A stretch of DNA of 46,147 nt from Sedimenticola sp. (GTDB lineage Bacteria; Pseudomonadota; Gammaproteobacteria; Chromatiales; Chromatiaceae): assembly GCA_027026755.1 (NCBI GenBank), contig JALVNE010000060.1:1-46147 (forward strand), read 5' to 3'. A model generated the notes under the pieces. The model saw only the letters and a list, made by a program, of their open reading frames with translations. It was not told the DNA's origin and did no database searches. Shown here in pieces: positions 1 to 8,350 of the stretch. Each line of letters starts with the position of its first letter. Position 1 is the stretch's first letter. The translations under genes and the position numbers were made by a program.

Positions 1-557
1 TAGAACAACAGCTGGCGACGCTTGCCAAATGGTTTGGGACGGATGATGCGTTCAACCAACAACTGTTCCCGAATCTGGCGAACTTTGCAGGCACCACATA
101 CGGCATGGATATCGGTTTCATGTAGGTCGAAGTCATTCAGCTGTCTCTGAATGCGGCACAGCCGGGCAATCCCCGGTATGCCCAGGGACGGCTGGCGGCC
201 GTCATGCGCCGCTGTCTGGCCCGTCACGCCACGCCATCTTTGGCTCGTCTCTGGCAGACGCTGTTGACCGGATTCAAGGCAGATGTATTGAAACACTGGC
301 ACAATGTCCGCATGTTCTTGGTTTTCCTGCTGCGGAACACTGCCAATGAAAAAGCTTTTGCCTCTGGTTCTCATCTGAAGCCCGAAGGCGCTGATATTCC
401 GGCCCTGGTCATGAACGTGGCGGCCCAGCCGGCAGCAGGATGGCTGTTCCGTCATCGCATGTATTGAACGAATCCTGCCCGACTTTCCCGGGTTGTTACA
501 TTCGGATACAAAACAGCAACACAATTGCCATACCAAAGTGCGCCTTGGCGGTCTTTA
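1..557. other. Unresolved region at window edge with overlapping open frames
   Basis: No gene here can be named. On the minus strand one frame is free of stops from about 557 to the window edge, with an ATG at 455, giving at least 150 codons; it is rich in Arg, Gln and Cys and matches no family I recognise. On the plus strand the frame with the same codon boundaries is also open, except for one TAG at 123-125; its first 40 codons end in TYGMDIGFM and could be the C-terminus of a gene entering from the left. Because the two frames are codon-aligned complements, one may be only the shadow of the other. A decayed gene is also possible. Confidence 0.2.
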
Positions 558-593
558 ATATAGCTTCCCAATGAATTCCCATGGAGATGCTCC

Positions 594-989
594 GTGTGGG
601 TTAAAAGCACTGTCTTAGCAACCAGCCTGATGATTGGGACGTCGTTTGCGCTGGCGTCTCCCATGATCGACGACGAGGAGAATACGGAAATGCATGCTTC
701 CGGTCGTGGCGTGGGGGATGCCGGTGCGGCCGGCGACAAAGGGCCGGGATCGACGAGCGTCCAACATGAAGACCGGGCCATATTGGAGCTGTCATCCAAT
801 CTCAACGGCCTGCAGTATCTGAAACTTGCCACCCATCAGCTCATGGCCGCCTCACAGTGGCCGGGGCACGAGGCGCCGGGTTCCGTTCAGGATGCTCCGG
901 GTGAGAGTACTTCCGGAAAATGGTGGAAGCTCCCAGCACCGGGTATGGCCAGAGGCTGGATTCGGATCGGGAACGCCCAGGCATTTTGA
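594..989 (+). CDS. Small exported protein of unknown function
   Basis: A 131-residue protein that starts with GTG at 594, preceded by GGAG at 583-586 with seven bases of spacing. Residues 1-22 look like a Sec signal peptide: a Lys near the N-terminus, a hydrophobic stretch (VLATSLMIGTSFALA) and an Ala-Leu-Ala type cleavage site. The mature part is short, acidic at first (IDDEEN), then Gly/Ala/Ser-rich, with no domain I recognise. A long minus-strand frame (452-832) overlaps it, but the signal peptide and ribosome binding site favour the plus strand. It stands alone, followed by a hairpin terminator at 1048-1076 and then by a two-component system on the same strand. A function is not proposed. 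Confidence 0.5.
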   Translation: MWVKSTVLATSLMIGTSFALASPMIDDEENTEMHASGRGVGDAGAAGDKGPGSTSVQHEDRAILELSSNLNGLQYLKLATHQLMAASQWPGHEAPGSVQDAPGESTSGKWWKLPAPGMARGWIRIGNAQAF

Positions 990-1047
990 CGGCCCAGTGA
1001 TCGCCGGGTTAGTATTTTCCCAAGATTTTTCAGCTCAGGATGAACAG

Positions 1048-1076
1048 AAGCCGGTCAACCCGAAGTTGCCCGGCTT
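1048..1076 (+). terminator. Probable hairpin terminator
   Basis: AAGCCGG (1048-1054) pairs with CCGGCTT (1070-1076), and inside it CAAC pairs with GTTG around a CCGAA loop, giving an 11-bp stem with one internal mismatch. It is followed by TCTT rather than a clean T-run, so termination may be moderate. It lies about 60 bases after the exported-protein gene and before the response regulator. Confidence 0.45.
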
Positions 1077-1277
1077 TCTTCGGTTGCGGATGTTTCACCC
1101 GGGGACGCGATGAGCGTGCCGGGATCGACCTTCAGGTGCGGATTTACGATTGTATCAATAGCTTGTGCCATGTGCGCCGAGGAACTCACGGATTCGGGTA
1201 ATATTCCAGAATTCTCCATGAAATACAGTAAGCGAGAATATTTTCCGGCGACCGGGTGAAATGTTCGGGTTAGGGGC

Positions 1278-1973
1278 ATGACGAACGACAAGATTCTGAT
1301 CATCGACGACGACCAGGAACTGACCCAGCTCATCAGTCGTTTTCTGGAGCGCAATGGCTTCGAGGTGGAAGTCGAGCACTCGGGCGACCAAGCCCTTGAA
1401 CGCATCGAATCGGTTCGGCCGGATCTTCTGGTGCTGGATTTGATGTTGCCGGGAACCGATGGCCTGAGTATATGCCGCAACATACGCCCGGTTTTCCCCC
1501 ATCCCATCATCATGCTGACCGCCCTGGACGATGACATCGACGAAGTGACCGGCCTGGAGGTGGGGGCGGATGATTACCTGCGCAAGCCCATCAGCCCCAG
1601 GGTGTTGCTGGCGCATATCCGCGCCCAGCTGAGAAAACGCGGAAACCTGGAAGCTCCAGTCGAAAATGCCACCATCCGGGTGAACAACGGTAGCCTGCTC
1701 ATCGACCCCTCCACCAGGGAGGTGATCCAGAACCAGACAAAGCTGATGCTCAGCACGGCGGAGTTCGATCTTCTGCACACCCTGGCAAAACGGGCGGGAC
1801 AGATCATCACCCGCGATCAGCTGCACCGTGAAATCTTCAACATGGAGTACGATGGCCTGGACCGTTCCATCGATATCCGTATTTCCCGCCTGCGCAAGAA
1901 GCTGGGAGATGATCCCCGCGAGCCGGTGGTGATCAAGACCGTGCGCGGCAGGGGGTATTTGCTTGCGCCCTAG
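1278..1973 (+). CDS. rstA: OmpR-family response regulator, RstA-like
   Basis: A 231-residue DNA-binding response regulator. The receiver domain (about 1-120) shows the acidic pair in IIDDDQ, the phospho-acceptor Asp in LLVLDLMLPG, the Thr of MLTALD and the Lys of YLRKP. The C-terminal winged-helix domain (about 135-231) contains STAEFDLL, the recognition-helix segment YDGLDRSIDIRISRLRKKL and ends in VRGRGYLLAP. The YDGLDRS segment and overall length match E. coli RstA better than other OmpR-type proteins. It would be phosphorylated by the kinase encoded immediately downstream, whose start overlaps this gene's stop. The target genes cannot be read from the window. The convergent neighbouring gene (3258-4292) is not evidently part of the regulon. 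Confidence 0.9.
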   Translation: MTNDKILIIDDDQELTQLISRFLERNGFEVEVEHSGDQALERIESVRPDLLVLDLMLPGTDGLSICRNIRPVFPHPIIMLTALDDDIDEVTGLEVGADDYLRKPISPRVLLAHIRAQLRKRGNLEAPVENATIRVNNGSLLIDPSTREVIQNQTKLMLSTAEFDLLHTLAKRAGQIITRDQLHREIFNMEYDGLDRSIDIRISRLRKKLGDDPREPVVIKTVRGRGYLLAP

Positions 1974-3279
1974 CCTGCTGCAACCTCTGTGGCTGGCTTT
2001 GTGGTTGCTCGCCATAAATTTCCTTGTCTTCCTGTTGCTGACCACGACCGTTCGCCCCTGGCTGGATGACTACATTGCCGCTCACTATGAGGCCCGCCTG
2101 CAAGAGGCCAGAAAGGTCATGAGCCGGTATTTCTCCAGTCATGCCGAAGACTGGGAAAGCACCGCCCGGGCCCTGGGAGAGCGCCTGGGCGCCCGGTGCA
2201 ATATCGTGCCGGCGAACCGGCACAATTTCAGCGAGGCGGTGCTGGCGCGCCTTCGCCAAGCATCCGCAAAGCAGGGTGTGATCGACCCGGTGAAGCATTT
2301 CATCTACGTCCCTCTGGACGGGAAGCAGGTCGCGGTGCTGGACCCGCCTCCTCATCCGGCCTGGCTGCTGATGTTGGACAGGGATCTGCATTGGCTGGTG
2401 GCGCTGGGGGTCAATGTGCTGCTGGTTTACCTGTATCTGCGCTACCGGGAACGGCGCTGGTCCCGGCTGGAGGAGGAGATCCGCAAACTGCCCGGCATGG
2501 ACGAGGTGGATTCGGGCGAGGAAAAGGATCTCCTGGACCAGATCAGGCGATTACGGGAAGTGCTGGCGCGCCGGCAACGGGAGCATGGCAGTCTGATGTT
2601 GCTGCAGCGCGACCTGCTGCACGGGGTGGCCCATGAGTTTCGCAGCCCCATGGCGCGTATCCAGTTCGCCCTGGAAATGACCGAGGATGCCGACGAAAAC
2701 GAACAGGCGGAGTTGCGGGAAGGCATGCGCCAGGCCCTGAGTGATCTGGACAAGCTGGTGCAGGAGCTGCTGTATTATGCCCGCCTGAAGGACAGCCGCT
2801 CGGAACTCCGCATTTCTTCCTTGACACTGGAGCCCCTGTTGACCTCCTGCCTGGAGCAGGTTTCGCCTTTCTATCCGGATGTGGCCTTCCGGCTGATCGA
2901 TCAGGCCGGGGACGTCCAGGTACAGGGGGATGAGCGCCTGATCAAGCGCATGCTGCTCAACCTGCTACGCAACGCGGGCCGCTTCGCCCGTTCCCGGTGT
3001 GAGATTAGCCTGCTGCTGGAGCAGGACCATGTGCTGATACGGATAGAGGATGATGGCGTGGGCATTCCGCCCGGCAAGGTCAGCCGGATCTTCGAGCCCT
3101 TCACCCGCCTGGATCCCAGCCGTTCCCGGGATTCAGGGGGCTGCGGCCTGGGTCTGGCCATTGTCGCGTCCATCGTGCGCAAGCATGGCGGGAAGATCGA
3201 GGTAAGGGACAGCGACCTGGGGGGCGCCTGCTTCGAGATCATCCTGGATGCGGCCGGTCATTCCACTTCCACGGAATAA
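1963..3279 (+). CDS. rstB: Sensor histidine kinase, RstB-like
   Basis: A 438-residue membrane histidine kinase, close to the length of E. coli RstB. The probable start is TTG at 1963, overlapping the response regulator by 11 bases. Membrane segments lie at about residues 7-28 and 141-160, enclosing a short periplasmic sensor region; a HAMP-like linker follows. The H-box is LLHGVAHEFRSPMARIQF, with the phospho-acceptor His in AHEF. The ATPase domain has the N-box LLNLLRNAGRFA, the G1 box IEDDGVGIPPGK and the G2 box GGCGLGLAIV. It should autophosphorylate and act on the regulator encoded upstream. Its last 22 bases overlap the end of the convergent gene at 3258. The TTG start is uncertain by a few codons, but the first hydrophobic segment requires a start close to it. 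Confidence 0.9.
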   Translation: MRPSLLQPLWLALWLLAINFLVFLLLTTTVRPWLDDYIAAHYEARLQEARKVMSRYFSSHAEDWESTARALGERLGARCNIVPANRHNFSEAVLARLRQASAKQGVIDPVKHFIYVPLDGKQVAVLDPPPHPAWLLMLDRDLHWLVALGVNVLLVYLYLRYRERRWSRLEEEIRKLPGMDEVDSGEEKDLLDQIRRLREVLARRQREHGSLMLLQRDLLHGVAHEFRSPMARIQFALEMTEDADENEQAELREGMRQALSDLDKLVQELLYYARLKDSRSELRISSLTLEPLLTSCLEQVSPFYPDVAFRLIDQAGDVQVQGDERLIKRMLLNLLRNAGRFARSRCEISLLLEQDHVLIRIEDDGVGIPPGKVSRIFEPFTRLDPSRSRDSGGCGLGLAIVASIVRKHGGKIEVRDSDLGGACFEIILDAAGHSTSTE

Positions 3280-4292
3280 AAATCCTTGATGCCGACCACC
3301 ACCTCGCCGGCGCTGCCCTGCGCTGCGGTCACCACGACCTGATACACTCCGGGAGAGAACACATGGATCACGGCAGGATCCCTGGCCTGCTCCGATTGCA
3401 GAGCCTCGCTCCCGGCCACCCACTCGCCGGCAGCATCATAGATCTGGAGACTGGGCGGCAGCTCGGGCCCACGCAGGGCATGGTTCCGCAAATTGGTGGC
3501 CAGGGCATAGATCATTAGCTCCGCCTCCGGCCGGTCCACCACGAAGCCCATTCTCAACGGGTACTGGTGTTCCGCTGTATTGGCGATATAGGCCCGGGTG
3601 GCAACATTCAGTTCATCACCCAAGGACTCTCCCGGAGAAAGTCTTCCGGCGGTGGTATCCCACGGAGAATGCCGGGGATCGTCGAAATCTTCTTCGCTCA
3701 CGCTGTTGAGCGTGGACGAAGGGCCAAGCCCCCACTCCGGGTCATTGCTGTTGCCAAGACCCGTGAGCAGCAGACTGGTGTCCATGAAAGCTGTCAGGTT
3801 TTCCTGTTTCCCGGGAAATGAGGACGGCTTCTTGCCAGGATGGGAAAGAATGGCCGCCAGGCCCCCGGGTTTTGCGGATAATGGGGCTGGGGGCTCATCC
3901 GCCTGGGAAAGGGCAAAATCCGCGGTCGTTTTGGCTGGGGCGGGATCGGGCAGGGCCGGCGGCATGGTGACGACCGGCTTTGAGTTCATGGTTACCGCAA
4001 CAGGCTTCGGCGGAACAGCGGCCGGGACGGAAAATCCGCTCCTGTCTTGGTGGCGGAACAGAACCACACCCCGGCGCTCCGCCTGGGACCCGGGAGAGGA
4101 CGGCTGGACAGGCCTGGACGCTGCGGGGACGGGAACCTCCACGGGTGTTTCGACCACGAAGTGGTTCCACCGGGGAACGTCGCCAGACAGCAACGCGGAT
4201 CCGGAATCCGGCGCCAGGTAGAACAGCAGATAACCGGAGGAACTGGCCAGGGCAAGCAATGCCAGGTTCAGTCTGATGCCGCGCAATGCCAT
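3258..4292 (-). CDS. Membrane-anchored proline-rich protein with C-terminal beta domain
   Basis: A 344-residue protein with an N-terminal hydrophobic helix (about residues 8-27) acting as an uncleaved anchor or signal. A long Pro/Ala/Val-rich stretch (about 50-160) looks like a flexible periplasmic spacer. The last 110 residues, from about HQYPLRMGFVVDR, contain alternating hydrophobic positions and end in a pattern (VFSPGVYQVVVTAAQGS) like the PPC/bacterial pre-peptidase C-terminal beta domain or a similar jelly-roll. No catalytic motif is seen. AAGGA upstream of the ATG at 4292 supports the start. The gene converges on the rstB-like kinase and overlaps its 3' end by 22 bases, which can impose antisense interference. 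Its role is unknown. Confidence 0.7.
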   Translation of the reverse strand: MALRGIRLNLALLALASSSGYLLFYLAPDSGSALLSGDVPRWNHFVVETPVEVPVPAASRPVQPSSPGSQAERRGVVLFRHQDRSGFSVPAAVPPKPVAVTMNSKPVVTMPPALPDPAPAKTTADFALSQADEPPAPLSAKPGGLAAILSHPGKKPSSFPGKQENLTAFMDTSLLLTGLGNSNDPEWGLGPSSTLNSVSEEDFDDPRHSPWDTTAGRLSPGESLGDELNVATRAYIANTAEHQYPLRMGFVVDRPEAELMIYALATNLRNHALRGPELPPSLQIYDAAGEWVAGSEALQSEQARDPAVIHVFSPGVYQVVVTAAQGSAGEVVVGIKDFYSVEVE

Positions 4293-4430
4293 TCTGTAAT
4301 TCCTTGCCTGATTGAAAATACTGGGATAAGCAATGTCCCCAACACACTATTTATAGCAGAGTTTACCCGGGTTCGTCCAAATCAAATTGGAATTTGTGGA
4401 GTGCGCCAACACAAAAAGCCCGCTGGCGAA

Positions 4431-4456
4431 AAAAAGGCTCCCGGAGGAGCCTTTTT
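4431..4456 (-). terminator. Rho-independent terminator after hdrB
   Basis: GGCTCC (4436-4441), loop CGGA, GGAGCC (4446-4451), flanked by A-runs on the left and five T on the right. Read on the minus strand it follows the hdrB stop by about 25 bases and has a proper U-tract. The symmetrical A/T flanks mean it could also stop plus-strand transcription. Confidence 0.85.
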
Positions 4457-4479
4457 ACGAAGCCAGGGGACGGAAAGGC

Positions 4480-5379
4480 TTATTTTCCCGCGATCTCCTC
4501 CAGTTTCTTGGCCCTGATGAGCTGGCCATCGAGGGCGGCGTCGGAAGCCGAACGGCCATAGGCTACGGAGATCAACTGGCTGTAGTACACCACAGGAATA
4601 TTGAACTTGGTGTTGTACTTCTCGTTGATCTGATCCTGGTAGATCTCCACGTTGGCCTGACACAGGGGACAGGGGGTGGCGATCATGTCGGCTTCGTTGT
4701 CATAGGCTGCTTCGATGATGCCCTTGATCATCTCCTGGGACTTGTCCGGTTCGGAGAAGGCCAGGGCGCCGCCGCAGCATTGCACCTTCTTTTCGTAGGT
4801 GGGGATGGATTCCGCCCCCACGGCATCGATGAGATTGTCCAGGTACATGGGGTTCTCGAAAGACTCCCCGGCGATGCCAAAAGGCCGGTTGGTCTGACAG
4901 CCCACATAGCCGGCAATCTTGATGCCCTCCAGGGGCTTCTTCACGCCTTCCCTGATGCTGTCGATGCCGATGTCCTCGACGATGACTTCCGCCATGTGTT
5001 TGATGGGGGTGGTGTTCTGCAGCTTGAGGCCGGCTTCCGCCAGGGCGGTGTTGGCCTCGGCGAACATGGACTCGTCTTCCTTCAGGCGCTCCGCGGCCTC
5101 CTTGGTGGCCAGCCAGCAGGCGGCGCAGGTGGCGACGATCTCCTGGCCCTGGTTGTGTTCCTCGGACAGGGCGATGTTGCGCGCCGACAGGGTCAGGCGC
5201 GGCAGCTCGGAGCCGCTGGCGTAGCCGATGGATGCCGAACAGCAGTTCCAGTCCGGGATCTCGTTGAGCTGGATGTCCAGCTCCTGACACATGGTGTCCA
5301 CGGACTTCATCAGGTTGGATGAGGATGCGCCTTTCTGGGAGGAGCATCCCGGGTAGTAGGAATATTCTCTTTTAGCCAT
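4480..5379 (-). CDS. hdrB: HdrB-like CCG-domain subunit of a Qmo-type complex
   Basis: A 299-residue soluble protein with two CCG domains, the fold that holds noncubane [4Fe-4S] clusters in heterodisulfide reductase subunit B. The first CCG domain has the Cys of YYPGCSS, then DWNCCSASIG and TCAACW; the second has GYVGCQTNRPFG, VQCCGGALAF and TPCPLC. It is the last gene of qmoA-qmoB-hdrC-hdrB, 16 bases after hdrC, with AGGAGG before its ATG. In sulfate reducers the membrane subunit QmoC is an HdrC-HdrE fusion; some Gram-positive sulfate reducers and sulfur oxidisers are known to carry separate hdrB and hdrC instead. I infer that it forms the terminal redox module passing electrons between the flavoprotein subunits and an unidentified partner. 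No transmembrane helix is present, so the quinone contact is unexplained. Confidence 0.88.
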   Translation of the reverse strand: MAKREYSYYPGCSSQKGASSSNLMKSVDTMCQELDIQLNEIPDWNCCSASIGYASGSELPRLTLSARNIALSEEHNQGQEIVATCAACWLATKEAAERLKEDESMFAEANTALAEAGLKLQNTTPIKHMAEVIVEDIGIDSIREGVKKPLEGIKIAGYVGCQTNRPFGIAGESFENPMYLDNLIDAVGAESIPTYEKKVQCCGGALAFSEPDKSQEMIKGIIEAAYDNEADMIATPCPLCQANVEIYQDQINEKYNTKFNIPVVYYSQLISVAYGRSASDAALDGQLIRAKKLEEIAGK

Positions 5380-5395
5380 CTTGGGATGCCTCCTG

Positions 5396-6019
5396 TTAGT
5401 CGAACTTCTTCATGCGCGCATCTTCGAGTTCCTGCGCCTTCTTGATCATCTTCTGCAATCCGCTGACGTCCTTCACGCCGTGACCGCCGAAGAACTCGCT
5501 GGCGGCCATGCGCTTGGCCTTCATCATCTTCATGCCCAGATCCTTGTTGCGCAGGGCCTCCTTGATGCCCGGGCCGAAGCCGTCCTTGAAGTACAGGGAC
5601 AGGCCCAGCTTGAGCTCGTTGACGCGGCCCTTCTTCATCATGTTGTTCCAGAAGATTTCCGCGAACCTGGCCGTGGGCTGGTTCTTGGGGGTGAGCCCCA
5701 GCTTCTTGGCGTAGGTCGCCAGGCCGTGCATGATGTGGGTGATGGGCAGCTGCCGCGGGCAGCGCACGATGCAGTTGTAGCAGGAGGTGCACATCCACAT
5801 GGAGTCGGAGGTCAGCACCTCGTCACGCTTGCCCGCGCGGATCATCATGAAGATTTCCTGCGGGGGGTGCGCCCAGTGCTTGCCCAGGGGGCAGGAACCG
5901 GAGCACACGCCGCACTGCATGCACATCTTCACCCATTCGCCTTCTTCGACGTTGGCTTCGACTTCCTTGAGGAAGCTGTTGCGATATTGCTCGATCATTG
6001 CTTTGTTCAGTTCACTCAT
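5396..6019 (-). CDS. hdrC: HdrC-like 2x[4Fe-4S] subunit of a Qmo-type complex
   Basis: A 207-residue soluble ferredoxin-like protein. Two classical four-cysteine motifs are visible, CMQCGVCSGSCPLG (about residues 37-50) and CTSCYNCIVRCPRQLP (about residues 78-93), each expected to bind a [4Fe-4S] cluster. The rest is charged and helical with no membrane segment, unlike QmoC, which continues into a cytochrome b-like HdrE domain. AAGGAG precedes the ATG. It sits 11 bases after qmoB and 16 bases before hdrB, so it is co-transcribed and probably wires electrons between the QmoAB flavoproteins and HdrB. Confidence 0.88.
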   Translation of the reverse strand: MSELNKAMIEQYRNSFLKEVEANVEEGEWVKMCMQCGVCSGSCPLGKHWAHPPQEIFMMIRAGKRDEVLTSDSMWMCTSCYNCIVRCPRQLPITHIMHGLATYAKKLGLTPKNQPTARFAEIFWNNMMKKGRVNELKLGLSLYFKDGFGPGIKEALRNKDLGMKMMKAKRMAASEFFGGHGVKDVSGLQKMIKKAQELEDARMKKFD

Positions 6020-6030
6020 CGCCAGTCTCC

Positions 6031-8346
6031 TTAGAACTTGAATGGGCTCAGGCCGATCTTTTCAATGGTGTCTGCCATATCCTGGATCAGCTGGGGAGCA
6101 CGGTCGATATCGGTGATGGCGACTTCCTCGACCACGACCCGTTCGGGCTCGAGGTTCAGGGACTCCAGGGTATCGCCGACCTTGGCCATGCGCTCATTGG
6201 CCATGGCGGAGCCACGCACGAAGTGGCACTGGTAGTCGTCACCGCGTTTGCAGCCCATCATGATGATGCCATCATACCCGTTGTTCAGGGCATCAGTAAC
6301 CCAGGAAAGACTGGTGGAACCCAGACAGCGCACGGGAATGACCCGCGCCCAGGGGCTGATTTCCACGCCGCTGATGGCGGCCTGGTCCAGGGCGGGATAG
6401 GCGTCGTTCTCGCAAGCCAGTACCAGGATGCGGGGCTTCTCGTCCCATTCCTCGGGAATCTCGCACTCCTTGATCTGGGCGCCCACGGTGTTCACCGAGT
6501 AGTTCTCGAAGGAGATGACCCGCACCGGGCAGGCGCCCATGCAGGTGCCGCAGCGGCGGCAGCGGGACTCGTTGTACTGGGGATAACGCTCTTCGTCCTC
6601 GTCGATGGCGCCGAAGGGACATTCCACGGTGCAGCGCTTGCACTGGGTGCAGCCTTCGCGGCGGAAGGTCGGGTAGGACAGGTCGCCGACGCGGGGATGC
6701 GCGGCGCGGCCCTGGGCGGCGTTCTCGATTTCCTGGATGGCCTTCATGGCGGCGCCGGTGGCGTCGTCCATGGCCTGGCGGATATCCATGGGACGGCGCA
6801 CGGGGCCGGCGGCATAGATGCCGGTACGGCGCGTCTCATAGGGGAAGCAGATGAAGTGGGAATCGGTGAACCCGTACTTCAGATGCGGCAGGTCGGTGCC
6901 CTGGCGGTAGTCCAGGTTGAGGATGGACTCCACCTTGACGGAGGTTTCGTCCGCGGCCTCGGCGGCCTGGGCCTCCAGCTCGGCGGCCTTTTCCTCCTCA
7001 TCCATGCCTTCCAGGGCTTCGTTGGCGGCATAAGGGTCGGGGCCGGAATTGGGCACCATGCCCAGGTCCAGAACCACCAGATCCACCTTCACCTCGGCGT
7101 CTTCGTCGAGGATCTTGTCGTGCATCTTCACCGTGAGGCTGTCGCCGGGAACGACCTCTTTCACGTCGCTCTTGGTGAAGATCACGCCGTTCTTCTGACC
7201 GCTGCGGTAGAAATCCTCGCCGGGGGCGCCGGGAGTACGCAGGTTGTTGTAGCAGATGGTGGTGTCGCAGTCGTCGCCATTGTGATGCTTGAAATACAGG
7301 GCCTGCTTGATGGACACCAGATCGCCGATGCCAGAGTCATAAGGCAGCTTGCCTTCCTCGGTAGAGTTCTGGCCGGCATCCTGCACGAACAGCACGGAAG
7401 TGACTTCCTTGCCGTCGGAAGGCCGCTTGATGGGCCCATCGCCGGCGGCGTTGGCCAGTTCTTCCATCTCCAGGTTGGTGATGATGTCCGGGGAGCCCGC
7501 GTAGTTGAATTCGGGCAGGTTCTCGGGGTCGTACAGCTTGAAACCCGTGGCCTGGACGATGGAGCCGATGTTCTCGGTGGTGGTGTCACCGGACTCGGTG
7601 CTGATGTCCACGCTGAAACGGCCCGGCGCGCCGGAGGTCTTGGTGATGGTGCTGTTCAGATAGACCTTGATGTTGTCGTTGCCCTCTACCGCGGCAATCA
7701 GGTCCCCGATGCCGGTATCTTCCGGCATGGGCAGGTTGGCGTCGGGGGAGTTGGGCGTGCCCACGGGCGCGGCCTTGAAAGGCACGCGCTTGTGCAGCTT
7801 GGCCACATGGCCGCCCAGGGCGCCGGTCTTCTCCACCAGATGCACAGTGTAACCAGCCTCAGCAGCTTCCAGAGCGGCGGTCATGCCGGTCACGCCACCA
7901 CCAACCACCAGCACATTGGGGTTGCGCCCCTGCTGGCCGGAGGGAGAGGGCTTGTTCATCTGCTTGATCTCGCCGCAGGACATGCGAATGTAGTCGTTCG
8001 CCATTTCCTGGGTGGTTTCCCTGTTCTCATCGGTATCGGGACGCGCCCAGATGACACCCTCGCGGATGTTGCAGCGGGTCATGGCGATCTCGTTGATATC
8101 GAAGGCTTCGACCTTGGCGCGGCGGGAACAGGCGATGATGACGGCGTGGGTGACACCGTCGTTGGCGATGTCGTCACGGATCATCTGCACGCCTTCCTTG
8201 CTGCACAACATTTCGTGCTGCTTGACCACATTCATGCGCCCATCACGGGAAGCGGTCTGCTCCAGTTCGCCGGCGTCCAGACGGTCGCCGATGCCGCAGC
8301 CGGTGCATATATAGGCCGCGTATTTCTTTTCTGCTACTTCAGACAT
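6031..8346 (-). CDS. qmoB: QmoB-like FAD/Fe-S subunit with MvhD-type C-terminus
   Basis: A 771-residue HdrA-type flavoprotein. An N-terminal region has the Cys pair of ICTGCGIGD; a FAD-binding Rossmann motif VLVVGGGVTGMTAALEAAEAG follows at about residue 155. Late in the protein there are two ferredoxin motifs, CTQCKRCTVECPFG and CRRCGTCMGACPVR, and the last 130 residues (CENDAYPALDQA, CLGS, MGCKRGDDYQCHFVRG) match the MvhD/FlpD domain that passes electrons to HdrA-type proteins. This domain order is that of QmoB. I chose the ATG at 8346 because GGAGG lies nine bases before it and it falls just after the qmoA stop; an upstream GTG would overlap qmoA. With QmoA it should exchange electrons with APS reductase, which is not in this window. 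Confidence 0.9.
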   Translation of the reverse strand: MSEVAEKKYAAYICTGCGIGDRLDAGELEQTASRDGRMNVVKQHEMLCSKEGVQMIRDDIANDGVTHAVIIACSRRAKVEAFDINEIAMTRCNIREGVIWARPDTDENRETTQEMANDYIRMSCGEIKQMNKPSPSGQQGRNPNVLVVGGGVTGMTAALEAAEAGYTVHLVEKTGALGGHVAKLHKRVPFKAAPVGTPNSPDANLPMPEDTGIGDLIAAVEGNDNIKVYLNSTITKTSGAPGRFSVDISTESGDTTTENIGSIVQATGFKLYDPENLPEFNYAGSPDIITNLEMEELANAAGDGPIKRPSDGKEVTSVLFVQDAGQNSTEEGKLPYDSGIGDLVSIKQALYFKHHNGDDCDTTICYNNLRTPGAPGEDFYRSGQKNGVIFTKSDVKEVVPGDSLTVKMHDKILDEDAEVKVDLVVLDLGMVPNSGPDPYAANEALEGMDEEEKAAELEAQAAEAADETSVKVESILNLDYRQGTDLPHLKYGFTDSHFICFPYETRRTGIYAAGPVRRPMDIRQAMDDATGAAMKAIQEIENAAQGRAAHPRVGDLSYPTFRREGCTQCKRCTVECPFGAIDEDEERYPQYNESRCRRCGTCMGACPVRVISFENYSVNTVGAQIKECEIPEEWDEKPRILVLACENDAYPALDQAAISGVEISPWARVIPVRCLGSTSLSWVTDALNNGYDGIIMMGCKRGDDYQCHFVRGSAMANERMAKVGDTLESLNLEPERVVVEEVAITDIDRAPQLIQDMADTIEKIGLSPFKF

Positions 8347-8350
8347 TGTT

